A stretch of 64,000 nucleotides of DNA from Flavobacterium ginsenosidimutans. GTDB lineage: Bacteria; Bacteroidota; Bacteroidia; Flavobacteriales; Flavobacteriaceae. A model generated the notes under the pieces. It searched no databases. It was not told where the DNA came from and was given only the letters and a program-made list of their open reading frames with translations. Shown piece after piece: positions 53,849 to 61,446 of this stretch. The DNA lies in contig NZ_QJRJ01000074.1 of assembly GCF_003254625.1 (NCBI RefSeq), positions 62,001 through 126,000 of the forward strand, read 5' to 3'. How positions within the stretch are numbered: the first letter of the stretch is position 1; each line of letters starts with the position of its first letter. A program made the translations under genes and the position numbers.

Positions 53849-54769
53849 TTAGGACTTATCAATCATTTTTCGGTATCGAATAGGAGAGATTCCTTCTGCT
53901 TTTTTAAAAAATCGGCTAAAGTAAGATTGATCTTCAAAGCCTACTTGCGTTGCGATTTCACCTACAGAAAGAGTAGTTTGAAACAGTAAATATTTAGCTT
54001 CTAATAATATGTTTTCGTCAATCCATTTAACCGCCGATTTTCCAGTTACAGTTTTGACACATTTGTTTAAATGGTTTGGAGTGACATTTAATAGCGAGGA
54101 ATAATAATTAACTTGGTGTTGGACTTTTATATGATCATGAATCAGCTCTTTAAATTTTCCCGTAATTACTTCTGCTGCCGAAATGCTTTTAGAAGTTTTT
54201 ACCGCATTTTTATTCATTTCATAAAACAACGTAATAAGATACGATTGCACAATATTCAAATCTGTAATTGTGGTTTCTGAATATTCCTTTTTCAATCGTT
54301 CCAAGATATTAGTAATTGGTGTAATATCTTCAGGAGCGAGTTTAATTTTCGGATTTCCTGAAATCTTTAAAAAATCAAAATCATTCAGCAGTTCGCGGCT
54401 TCCGTATTTTCGAATTAAAATATCAGGATGAAACTGGCAGATATAGCCTTTATGAATGTTATTAATATTATCAAGCGAAAAAATCTGCCCAGCCGGAACC
54501 ATTATCATTTCGTTATCAGTTGTGATATGTTCCTGATAACCCAATTTCATAACATGCTGACCTGAAGAAATAAAAATTAAAGTATGGCAAGAATGTTTAG
54601 AAGGCGGAACAGGATGCTGCATCTGCATCATTTCTTCTATTTCAAGACAGAAAAAATGATCAGAATTCGACTTGAAAAGCAAATGAATAGGATTGTCCTC
54701 TCCTAAAAACTTTTCTCGAAATCCTTTTGGACCATAGGTTTTTATTTTTTCTGCCTGCTTCTTTTTCAT
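53849..54769 (-). CDS. AraC family transcriptional regulator
   Basis: The 306-residue protein has an N-terminal cupin-like sensing domain (about 30-150; PPSKHSCHTLIFISSGQHVMKLGYQEHIT) and a C-terminal AraC HTH (VNYYSSLLNVTPNHLNKCVKTVTGKSAVKWIDENILLEAKYLLFQTTLSVGEIATQVGFEDQSYFSRFFKKAEGISPIRYR). It starts two bases after the stop of the DUF6642 gene, so the two are one operon. This suggests that the regulator and the caspase-like protein serve the same response. Confidence 0.9.
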   Translation of the reverse strand: MKKKQAEKIKTYGPKGFREKFLGEDNPIHLLFKSNSDHFFCLEIEEMMQMQHPVPPSKHSCHTLIFISSGQHVMKLGYQEHITTDNEMIMVPAGQIFSLDNINNIHKGYICQFHPDILIRKYGSRELLNDFDFLKISGNPKIKLAPEDITPITNILERLKKEYSETTITDLNIVQSYLITLFYEMNKNAVKTSKSISAAEVITGKFKELIHDHIKVQHQVNYYSSLLNVTPNHLNKCVKTVTGKSAVKWIDENILLEAKYLLFQTTLSVGEIATQVGFEDQSYFSRFFKKAEGISPIRYRKMIDKS

Positions 54770-54771
54770 TT

Positions 54772-55335
54772 TTAATAATATAATCTAAAATCAAGCAGTT
54801 TGCATAGATTGTAATGTTTGGCATAAAGATCTTCGACAACTTCAAATAAATTATCGTTTTCCTGATACAAACTAAAAAAAGCTTTATCAATCGTGCTGCA
54901 ACTTGCAATTTTATTATAAGTCGATCCGTAGCCAGAAATTGCTCTCGCTCCAGTTATGTCTAAGAAATATTGTGCTTCTTCTTCATTTAAATCTAAAACT
55001 TTCAGATTCGCAAAATGAATAATTTTGCCTTTCATTTTTCCTTCAAACAATTCAGCAATTTCTTCGATGCTGTAATAGTAATCGTGAAGACAAATATTGT
55101 TTTCCTGACCTGGCATGGCAAGATAAATAATTTCATAATCTTTGAAATTATGATCTTCGTAAAGTAAAATATTCAAACTTTCTTCCAAACCTTCGATTGT
55201 ATCACAAGTTTTATGAATGCTTGAAATTCCTTGGTCAATGGCCAATTCTTCCAAACATTTTACCACATTAGTTGGGGTATGATCGTCTATATCTTTGACG
55301 CCTTCAAGGCAGAAAATAAATTTTTCATTATCCAT
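54772..55335 (-). CDS. DUF6642-like protein with caspase/CHAT-like fold
   Basis: Taking MDNEKFIFCLEG at 55335 as the start gives 187 residues; an in-frame extension to 55422 adds 29 residues that look unlike the family N-terminus. The order of blocks (FCLEGV, then EIIYLAMPGQENNICLHDYYYSIEEIAELFEGKMKGKIIHFANLKVLD, then ITGARAISGYG) resembles the DUF6642 family as I remember it, a CHAT/caspase-like fold in which YLAFHG and IHFGSC carry the catalytic His and Cys. Here Pro75 and Leu111 occupy those places, so the protein may be a catalytically dead member. The gene is two bases upstream of the AraC gene. Confidence 0.65.
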   Translation of the reverse strand: MDNEKFIFCLEGVKDIDDHTPTNVVKCLEELAIDQGISSIHKTCDTIEGLEESLNILLYEDHNFKDYEIIYLAMPGQENNICLHDYYYSIEEIAELFEGKMKGKIIHFANLKVLDLNEEEAQYFLDITGARAISGYGSTYNKIASCSTIDKAFFSLYQENDNLFEVVEDLYAKHYNLCKLLDFRLYY

Positions 55336-55489
55336 GCAGTTTTTCTTTCTGGTATTTAGGGATTGAAATTCTTCTTTTTTTGTTTCTAACAAAAGTATTT
55401 TTTCTGAAATGAAATCTAGCATAGAAAATAGAATTTAACGTGCTTTTTAGATTTTAAACTTTGGTTAAAGCCGAGTAAATTTTTAAGCG

Positions 55490-55497
55490 TATTTTTG
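55490..55497 (+). promoter_or_regulatory. putative -7 box for the nucleosidase
   Basis: TATTTTTG matches TAnnTTTG, 21 bases before the start; a TTTG lies 26 bases further upstream, slightly outside the ideal spacing. Confidence 0.4.
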
Positions 55498-55518
55498 TAA
55501 ACCGAAAATAAATTATAC

Positions 55519-56124
55519 ATGATACAAATTAATCAGACGGCATCTTTTGCTCTCGAAGATATATTATTCTCTTTTGCTCTTGAATCTGAAGCAGCAGAAG
55601 TTTTTAAAGGACAGAATGTTTTATTTACCGGAATTGGAAAAGTAAACGCAACTTATGAATTGACAAAGGCGATTCAAAAGAAAAGACCTTCTGTGATAAT
55701 AAATTTAGGTTCGGCAGGAAGCAGCTGTTTTCAAAAAGGTGAGGTAATTTGCTGTACCAAATTTATACAAAGAGATATGGATGTTCGAGGCTTGGGATTT
55801 GCATTATACGAAACACCTCTTTCTAATTTACCTCCAATTTTAGAATACGGTTTATTGATGGATAATCTAAAAGAAGGAATCTGCGGAACAGGCGATAACT
55901 TCGAAATGGAACATTGTTCAGATGCCTACAATGTGGTTGATATGGAAGCTTATGCTCTAGCCATGATTGCCATGAAGGAAAATATTCCGTTTTTAAGTTT
56001 AAAATATATTTCTGATGGAGCCGATGATAATGCCGCCGAAGACTGGACGGTTCAAGTTCATAAAGCAGCAATTGCTTATGGAAAAATTTTGGGATTGATA
56101 AAAGAATCAGAAGCCATTTCTTAA
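55519..56124 (+). CDS. 5'-methylthioadenosine/S-adenosylhomocysteine nucleosidase-like protein
   Basis: The 201-residue protein belongs to the phosphorylase-like nucleosidase family: FTGIGKVNATYELTKAI (about 38-54), INLGSAGSSC (about 68), VVDMEAYALA (about 138-147, the catalytic Glu of MTAN) and ISDGADDNA (about 163-171, the general-acid Asp region). At 201 residues it is shorter than E. coli MTAN (232). It would split adenine from MTA or SAH in the methyl cycle; another purine nucleoside substrate is possible. A terminator follows. Confidence 0.85.
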   Translation: MIQINQTASFALEDILFSFALESEAAEVFKGQNVLFTGIGKVNATYELTKAIQKKRPSVIINLGSAGSSCFQKGEVICCTKFIQRDMDVRGLGFALYETPLSNLPPILEYGLLMDNLKEGICGTGDNFEMEHCSDAYNVVDMEAYALAMIAMKENIPFLSLKYISDGADDNAAEDWTVQVHKAAIAYGKILGLIKESEAIS

Positions 56125-56144
56125 TTGAAGTGGCTTTTGTCTTT
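56107..56144 (+). terminator. terminator after the nucleosidase
   Basis: GAAGCCATTTC and GAAGTGGCTTTT pair around TTAATT; the stem overlaps the last codons and runs into T-rich DNA. Confidence 0.7.
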
Positions 56145-56149
56145 TTAGG

Positions 56150-56228
56150 AAGTTGCTCCGGCGGAGCAAAATATTTGTAGCATAATTCAAATCCGCAAAT
56201 TCAAAAAGCTCCAGCGGAGCGACATGTA
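56150..56228. repeat. dispersed twin-hairpin repeat (GCTCC...GGAGC)
   Basis: TTGCTCCGGCGGAGCAA (56153-56169) is a perfect 17-base palindrome, and GCTCCAGCGGAGC (56208-56220) is a second hairpin 38 bases on; the DNA between includes ATCCGCAAATTC. The sharply GC-rich hairpins in an AT-rich gap look like a REP-type dispersed repeat, which I recall as frequent in flavobacterial intergenic DNA. The remainder of this 312-base gap up to the GH2 start holds nothing recognised. Confidence 0.65.
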
Positions 56229-56436
56229 AATCATATTTAGGTATATTATTTTTATAAATACAGCTCAAAAACAGCAAGAATACTTATTCTAACATAAAAC
56301 TGATAAGTATTTGATGGGGTATTTTAAAGAAATGGATGAGGTTGAGTTAATAATGCTTTAAAGAAACTTTTTAACTTTATAGCTTTCATTTTTAATGAAA
56401 AACTAATTAACTATTGAAACCAAAATGATTTTAACT

Positions 56437-58239
56437 ATGAAGAAAATTGTAATGCTGTGCTGTACTTTTCTGTTTATTGGAAAAGCAATGGCACAGGAAA
56501 TTCCACTACTATCTAATATTTCAGCCAGAAACAATATTACATTAAACGGAAAATGGAGATATATTGTAGATCCTCTCGAAAACGGATATTATAATTACCG
56601 TTTAGAGCCTTTTAAAAACAATGGATTTTTCGAAAATAAAAAATGGAACACCACAGAATTAAGCGAATATAATTTTGTAACCTCAGCAGTTATGGATATT
56701 CCGTCAGATTGGAATTCGAAAGATCAAAGATTGTTTTTTTATGAAGGAACGGTTTGGTTTCAGAAAGATTTCAATTATAAAAAAGATGCTAAAACCAAAG
56801 GCATTCTTCATTTTGGAGCGGTCAATTATGATGCGAAAGTTTATGTAAACGGAAAACTAGCAGGAACTCACGTTGGTGGTTATACGCCTTTTAATTTTGA
56901 TGTAACCGATTTGTTAGTTGATGGAAACAACTTCGTAGTAGTAAAAGTCGACAACAAACGCCATAAAGACAACGTACCAACTGTAAACATGGATTGGTGG
57001 AATTACGGCGGAATCACAAGAGATGTGACTTTGGCCCAAGTTCCGAATACGTATATCGAAGATTATTTGGTTCAATTGGATAAAAAAGAAAAAGGGAAAA
57101 TTTCTGGTTGGATAAAACTAAATACAGAAACGGGAAATCAAACGGTTTCAGTTTCTATTCCAGAATTGAAAATTAAAAAAAGCGTTACCACCGATACTAA
57201 AGGAATGGCATATTTTGAAATCAAAGCCAATCCAGTTTTATGGACGCCTGAAAAGCCAAAATTGTATGACGTAACCATAAGTAAAGCAGATGAAAATATT
57301 GCCGATCAAATTGGTTTTAGAACCATTGAAACCAAAGGCAAAGAAATTCTGTTAAACGGAAAAAAAGTCTTTTTACGCGGAATCAGCATTCACGAAGAAG
57401 CGCCTTTTAGATCCGGAAGAGCTTGGTCTCAAAATGATGCGATCACGTTGTTGACTTGGGCAAAAGAATTAGGCTGTAATTATGTTCGTTTGGCGCATTA
57501 TCCGCACAACGAAAATATGGTAAGAGAAGCTGAAAAAATGGGATTAATGATTTGGTCTGAAGTGCCAGTTTATTGGACTATTTCTTGGACAAATGCCGAT
57601 ACTTATGCCAATGCCGAACGCCAATTGCACGATATGATTTACAGAGATAAAAACCGTTGCGGAATTGTAATTTGGTCAATTGCGAATGAAACTCCGCATG
57701 GCGATGATAGAGATGTTTTCTTAAGCAAATTGGCAAAATACGCTCGAACACAAGATAATTCTCGTTTAATCAGTATGGCGATGGAAGTTACTTCGAGCTC
57801 CAACAATATCAATACACTTCACGACAATATGAATGAATATGTAGATATTGTGAGTTTTAATCAATATTTAGGCTGGTACAGAGGAACTAACGAATCTTGT
57901 AAAGACATGCAATGGGTAATTCCGTATAACAAACCCGTTATTATAAGCGAATTTGGTGGTGAAGCTTTGCAAGGTTTACATGGCGATAAAAAAGAACGCT
58001 GGAACGAAGAATATCAGGAAGAATTGTATATTCAGAACACACAGATGTTCAATCGCATTGAAGGTCTAGCAGGAGTTTCGCCTTGGATTCTAGTTGATTT
58101 CAGGTCGCCAAGAAGACAATTGCCAAATATTCAGGATTTCTTCAATCGTAAAGGTTTAGTTTCAGATCAAGGAATTAAAAAGAAAGCTTTTTATGTAATG
58201 AAAGATTGGTACAAACAAAAAGAAGAAGAATATAAGTAA
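56437..58239 (+). CDS. glycoside hydrolase family 2 protein (beta-glucuronidase/beta-galactosidase type)
   Basis: From the ATG at 56437 the 600-residue protein has a signal peptide (about 1-22, ending AMAQ) and the three-part GH2 core: jelly-roll domain (LNGKWRYIVDPLENGY), immunoglobulin-like domain, and a TIM barrel with VRLAHYPHNENMVREAEKMGLMIWSEVP. The acid/base Glu is in WSIANETPHGDD (about residue 420) and the nucleophile Glu in IISEFGGEA (about 510). The length fits beta-glucuronidase-like GH2 enzymes rather than the 1000-residue LacZ type. It acts on an exported glycan, plausibly downstream of the SusCD system. Confidence 0.9.
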   Translation: MKKIVMLCCTFLFIGKAMAQEIPLLSNISARNNITLNGKWRYIVDPLENGYYNYRLEPFKNNGFFENKKWNTTELSEYNFVTSAVMDIPSDWNSKDQRLFFYEGTVWFQKDFNYKKDAKTKGILHFGAVNYDAKVYVNGKLAGTHVGGYTPFNFDVTDLLVDGNNFVVVKVDNKRHKDNVPTVNMDWWNYGGITRDVTLAQVPNTYIEDYLVQLDKKEKGKISGWIKLNTETGNQTVSVSIPELKIKKSVTTDTKGMAYFEIKANPVLWTPEKPKLYDVTISKADENIADQIGFRTIETKGKEILLNGKKVFLRGISIHEEAPFRSGRAWSQNDAITLLTWAKELGCNYVRLAHYPHNENMVREAEKMGLMIWSEVPVYWTISWTNADTYANAERQLHDMIYRDKNRCGIVIWSIANETPHGDDRDVFLSKLAKYARTQDNSRLISMAMEVTSSSNNINTLHDNMNEYVDIVSFNQYLGWYRGTNESCKDMQWVIPYNKPVIISEFGGEALQGLHGDKKERWNEEYQEELYIQNTQMFNRIEGLAGVSPWILVDFRSPRRQLPNIQDFFNRKGLVSDQGIKKKAFYVMKDWYKQKEEEYK

Positions 58240-58431
58240 GTTAGAATAAAGTGAAAAAGTCTTCAAAGTCATTTTTATTTACGAGATTTTCTAATTAATT
58301 TTTGTCTGAAAAGTTGTATTTTTGGGGCGATAAAAAATAATGTAAATACATATTCTATCAAATCGTTTTTTAGTATCGTACAGAACAAATTATGTAATCT
58401 ACATATTTCTTATTTTTAAAGTCGTAATTAT

Positions 58432-58439
58432 TATCTTTG
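58432..58439 (+). promoter_or_regulatory. -7 box placing the XRE gene start at the mRNA 5' end
   Basis: TATCTTTG matches TAnnTTTG only five bases before the ATG at 58444, so transcription starting at the usual distance would begin at or within the start codon: a leaderless message. Confidence 0.5.
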
Positions 58440-58443
58440 AATT

Positions 58444-58872
58444 ATGAGCACATTAACAAGACCAAATCACATCGGGAGAAAAATTAGCCGCATTCGTGAA
58501 CTGAAAGATATGAAACAGGAAGCATTAGCGCAGGCATTAGGAACAAACCAACAAGCTATTTCTGCTATTGAAAATAGTGAAGCTGTCGATGAACAAAAAT
58601 TAATAGAAATTGCAAAAGCTTTGGGAGTAACTGTTGAAGCTATAAAGAATTTTTCTGAGGAAGGAGTAATTAATTATTTTAATACTTTTACAGAAAATGA
58701 TTTTAGCCATAGTCAGGGAACTAATTTTGGAAGTAATAATGTATGTACATTTAATCCATTAGATAAATTAATAGAATCTGTTGAAGAAAATAAAAAGCTT
58801 TACGAACGCCTTCTGCAAGCTGAAAAAGATAAAATCGAATATTTAGAAAAGCTATTGAAAGATAAACATTGA
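58444..58872 (+). CDS. XRE family transcriptional regulator with C-terminal coiled coil
   Basis: The 142-residue protein has an XRE-type HTH (IGRKISRIRELKDMKQEALAQALGTNQQAISAIENSEAVDEQKLIEIAKALGVTVEAIKNF, residues 10-70), a short linker, and a C-terminal helical coiled coil (about 98-142, LDKLIESVEENKKLYERLLQAEKDKIEYLEKLLKDKH). The DNA-binding helix and the dimerising tail fit a small self-regulating repressor. It has its own terminator (58871-58900) and so is a transcription unit apart from the downstream metalloprotease gene. It may nevertheless bind the palindrome at 58933. Confidence 0.9.
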   Translation: MSTLTRPNHIGRKISRIRELKDMKQEALAQALGTNQQAISAIENSEAVDEQKLIEIAKALGVTVEAIKNFSEEGVINYFNTFTENDFSHSQGTNFGSNNVCTFNPLDKLIESVEENKKLYERLLQAEKDKIEYLEKLLKDKH

Positions 58873-58900
58873 AAGAGACTTAAAATAAGTCTCTTTTTTA
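58871..58900 (+). terminator. terminator after the XRE gene
   Basis: AAAGAGACTTA and TAAGTCTCTTT form an 11-bp stem with loop AAA, followed by T6. Confidence 0.85.
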
Positions 58901-58932
58901 TTAAAATAATTTTAATAAAAGTTATGGAATAG

Positions 58933-58982
58933 ATTTAAAAAACAAAATAAAGGGTAATTACCCTTTATTTTGTTTTTTAAAT
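58933..58982. promoter_or_regulatory. perfect 50-bp palindrome over the metalloprotease promoter
   Basis: The 25 bases at 58933-58957 and 58958-58982 are exactly complementary with no spacer; the centre is AAAGGGTAATTACCCTTT. It lies between the XRE terminator and the -7 box at 58994, and includes the probable -33 TTG at 58970-58972. A degenerate copy, AAGGTAAATACCCTT, lies at 59004-59018 next to the start codon. Together they look like a double operator for the HTH protein encoded just downstream or for the XRE protein. Confidence 0.8.
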
Positions 58983-59001
58983 AGTTTTTTATTTATATTT
59001 G
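58970..59001 (+). promoter_or_regulatory. promoter of the metalloprotease-partner operon
   Basis: TTG at 58970-58972 and TATATTTG at 58994-59001, 21 bases apart, fit the Bacteroidota consensus. The -33 region is inside the palindrome and the transcription start is covered by the second operator-like copy. Confidence 0.6.
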
Positions 59002-59021
59002 CAAAGGTAAATACCCTTTTT

Positions 59022-60212
59022 ATGGAAAAATTAAATATTAGTTCTCTATTGAATTCAATATTTACTGATGATGAAGTAAATATAAAAGAGATTTTTGATG
59101 CAAAGTTGCTTGAATATAATTTAAGTAAAACAAAAGCATTGAAGCTTCTTAATATTGATAAAGATGTTTTCGAAGAAATAATTAGCGGTAACGCTAAGCA
59201 ACCTAACTTAATAAATATAGTGAAGATTGCTGAATTTTTAAATTTTGAAATTAACAGCTTTATTAAATTGGTTCTAAGAAATCAAAGCACAGAAAATATT
59301 TCGTCTATTGAAAATGCCAGAAAGGCGACTTTCATTGTGAAAAACTTTGATGTAAAGACATTAACGAAGCTTGGATTTTTTGATGGATCTGATGATACAA
59401 ATAAATTAGTTGATAAGATACTGTGTTATTTTGGATATGAATCTACTTATGAATTTGAACATCAATTGGAGGAGCCACTCTATAGTAGAGTAAAAAAGAA
59501 CCACTCGGATAAGATGAAGGATTTTTGGGTTAAATCCGCTTATCAGACTTTTAGAATAATAAATAACCCGAATGAATATGATAGAGACAGATTAAAAGAA
59601 TTAATTGTAAAAATAAAACCTTATTCTCAGGATGTGGAGAACGGATTGCTCACTGTTTGTAAAGCACTATACAATATTGGAGTTACAGTTATTTTTCAAA
59701 ATTATTTATCGACTACCCAAGTTAGGGGAGCCACTTTTATAATTGCTGGAAAACCTTCTATAGTAATTACTGATTTTAATAAAATGTATCCAACATTATG
59801 GTTTACGCTTTTACATGAGCTTAATCACGTACTTTTCGATTATGAAACAATTGAATCAAGTAGTTTTCATTTGTCTGGTGAAGATGATTTATTTCTAATT
59901 GAAGATAAAGCAGATAATTTTGCAAGAGATTTCTTTTTTTCTGTAGATAAATTTAATTACATAAAAAAATATATAAATAATCCTTATTTGGTATCAAAGT
60001 TTGCTATTGAAAATGAGATACATCCATCAATAATTTATTCTTTTTTTACTTGGTATCAAAAAAAACTATATGGAAAAAATTATCATGCTGCATATAAGGA
60101 ACATTATCCAGATTATTTTAGTGCAATTAAAAGACTTAATCCAATTTCATGGAATGAAACGAGTTTAAAAGAAGCGAGTGAAAAGATAAAATCCGTTTTA
60201 GAAATAAAGTAA
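59022..60212 (+). CDS. HTH-ImmA/IrrE family metallo-endopeptidase
   Basis: The 396-residue protein has an N-terminal helical HTH-like domain (about 1-85: EIFDAKLLEYNLSKTKALKLLNIDKDVFEEIISGNAKQPNLINIVKIAEFLN) and a C-terminal ImmA/IrrE zinc peptidase domain with HELNHVLFDYE (HExxH, about residues 264-274) followed by the third ligand region EDKADNFARDFFF (about 295). Such HTH-protease fusions cleave or trap regulators after a stress signal, as ImmA-ImmR in ICEBs1 and IrrE-DdrO in Deinococcus. It is followed six bases on by a gene of unknown function. Codon use is visibly more AT-rich than in the flanking genes. Confidence 0.88.
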   Translation: MEKLNISSLLNSIFTDDEVNIKEIFDAKLLEYNLSKTKALKLLNIDKDVFEEIISGNAKQPNLINIVKIAEFLNFEINSFIKLVLRNQSTENISSIENARKATFIVKNFDVKTLTKLGFFDGSDDTNKLVDKILCYFGYESTYEFEHQLEEPLYSRVKKNHSDKMKDFWVKSAYQTFRIINNPNEYDRDRLKELIVKIKPYSQDVENGLLTVCKALYNIGVTVIFQNYLSTTQVRGATFIIAGKPSIVITDFNKMYPTLWFTLLHELNHVLFDYETIESSSFHLSGEDDLFLIEDKADNFARDFFFSVDKFNYIKKYINNPYLVSKFAIENEIHPSIIYSFFTWYQKKLYGKNYHAAYKEHYPDYFSAIKRLNPISWNETSLKEASEKIKSVLEIK

Positions 60213-60218
60213 TAATTT

Positions 60219-60761
60219 ATGGAAAATAATAAAAAAATAAAAGACCAAAGTCTAAGTCAGGCTGATCTTGAGAGATTTGAGCTTTTACAAAAAGCAAATG
60301 AGAAGGTTGGAAAACAGTTGACAATTAATTCAGAGTCAGGTAACTTAGAAGAATTCAACGAATTAAAAGAATTAATTGATAAAGATTTTGAAAATCCAGA
60401 AGAGAAGTATAATCTTTATTATAGAGGTATTAGAAAATTACTGATAGATTTTTTACCTAAAGGAAAGGATTATAAACAAATAAGAAACATAATTTATGAT
60501 GAAAAGAATGTGTTTTTAAATTTGGGAAAGAAGAAATCTGATAATAACGGTACTAGAAAATCAGATGGAAGAATGACATATCAACCAGTAATGAATGAGA
60601 TTTTAGATATTATTGTGAACTGGGTTGGCGAATCACAAAATCCATTTGATATTTATCGTGATTTTTATGAATTAAATGAAAAGTATAATTATGGACATGA
60701 GGATTATGATAAATCAACTAAAGCTGTGGCAAAAGCAATGCTTGATCTTAGTAAAAGATAG
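60219..60761 (+). CDS. unknown helical partner of the HTH-ImmA protease
   Basis: The 180-residue protein is unrecognised. It is charged and helical throughout, with a leading acidic helical segment (QSLSQADLERFELLQKANEKVGKQL) and a conserved-looking core: KYNLYYRGIRKLLIDFLPKGKDYKQIRNIIYDEKNVFLNLG, then a basic loop (KKKSDNNGTRKSDGRM) and YQPVMNEILDIIVNWVGESQ. There is no signal or membrane segment. The six-base gap to the metalloprotease gene indicates one operon. It could be a toxin, substrate, or effector partner. Confidence 0.6.
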   Translation: MENNKKIKDQSLSQADLERFELLQKANEKVGKQLTINSESGNLEEFNELKELIDKDFENPEEKYNLYYRGIRKLLIDFLPKGKDYKQIRNIIYDEKNVFLNLGKKKSDNNGTRKSDGRMTYQPVMNEILDIIVNWVGESQNPFDIYRDFYELNEKYNYGHEDYDKSTKAVAKAMLDLSKR

Positions 60762-60808
60762 GAGAACTTTCTTTTAATGCGCTTTAAGAATGGTTAAATA
60801 ATGTTTTA

Positions 60809-61438
60809 ATGGAAGTAGAAATTATCATAAGATTGCTTTTAGCAACATTTTGGGGAGCTTTAATTGGAGCCGAAAGAGAATACAAAGGAAAAGCTGCAGG
60901 ACTTCGCACCACAATAATGATTTCTGTTGGAGCTTGTTTTTTTACCTTAATGTCTGAATGGATCGGTGGAGCAGGAAATCCAGACAGAATAGCTTCTAAT
61001 ATTGTAACTGGTTTAGGTTTTCTTTGCGCGGGAGTCATCTTTAGATCAGATAATCATGTTACGGGAATTACAACCGCGGCGACAATATGGTCGGTTGCGG
61101 CAGTTAGTATGGGAGTAGGAGCGGGTTATTACTTTGCTTCGGCTTGTGCAGCGATTATGATCATTGTTATTCTAACGATGCTAACGGTTCTTCAAGATAA
61201 AATTGACCTCATCAACGAGCATAAAATTCTCCGAATAACCTTCAAACGTTCCGATGATGGTCATGCAAGATGTAAAGAACTTTTTTCGACTTCTGGCGTA
61301 AAATCAAAATTGATCACACAGCGTCGTAATGTGGATCATGTTACTTTAGAATGGCAGATACATGGTTCCAAAAATTCGATAGAATCTTTGTATGCCTCGC
61401 TTTTAATGGATCCAATTTTTGAAGAATTAGTTTTATAA
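60809..61438 (+). CDS. MgtC/SapB family membrane protein
   Basis: The 209-residue protein has the MgtC family signature: LLLATFWGALIGAEREYKGKAAGLRTTIMISVGACFFTLMSEW at the N-terminus, GAGNPDRIASNIVTGLGFLCAGVIF, then three or so further helices and a C-terminal ACT-like domain (HKILRITFKRSDDGHARCKELFSTSG, about 150-209). MgtC members help survival at low magnesium or acid and can affect membrane potential; the exact role outside pathogens is not settled. It is followed eight bases on by a GNAT gene on the same strand. Confidence 0.93.
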   Translation: MEVEIIIRLLLATFWGALIGAEREYKGKAAGLRTTIMISVGACFFTLMSEWIGGAGNPDRIASNIVTGLGFLCAGVIFRSDNHVTGITTAATIWSVAAVSMGVGAGYYFASACAAIMIIVILTMLTVLQDKIDLINEHKILRITFKRSDDGHARCKELFSTSGVKSKLITQRRNVDHVTLEWQIHGSKNSIESLYASLLMDPIFEELVL

Positions 61439-61446
61439 AAATAAGA

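Noticed and set aside
58933-58982. The 50-bp palindrome as the terminator of the XRE gene
   Set aside because: The XRE gene already has a canonical hairpin plus T run at 58871-58900, and the palindrome contains the -33 element of the next promoter.
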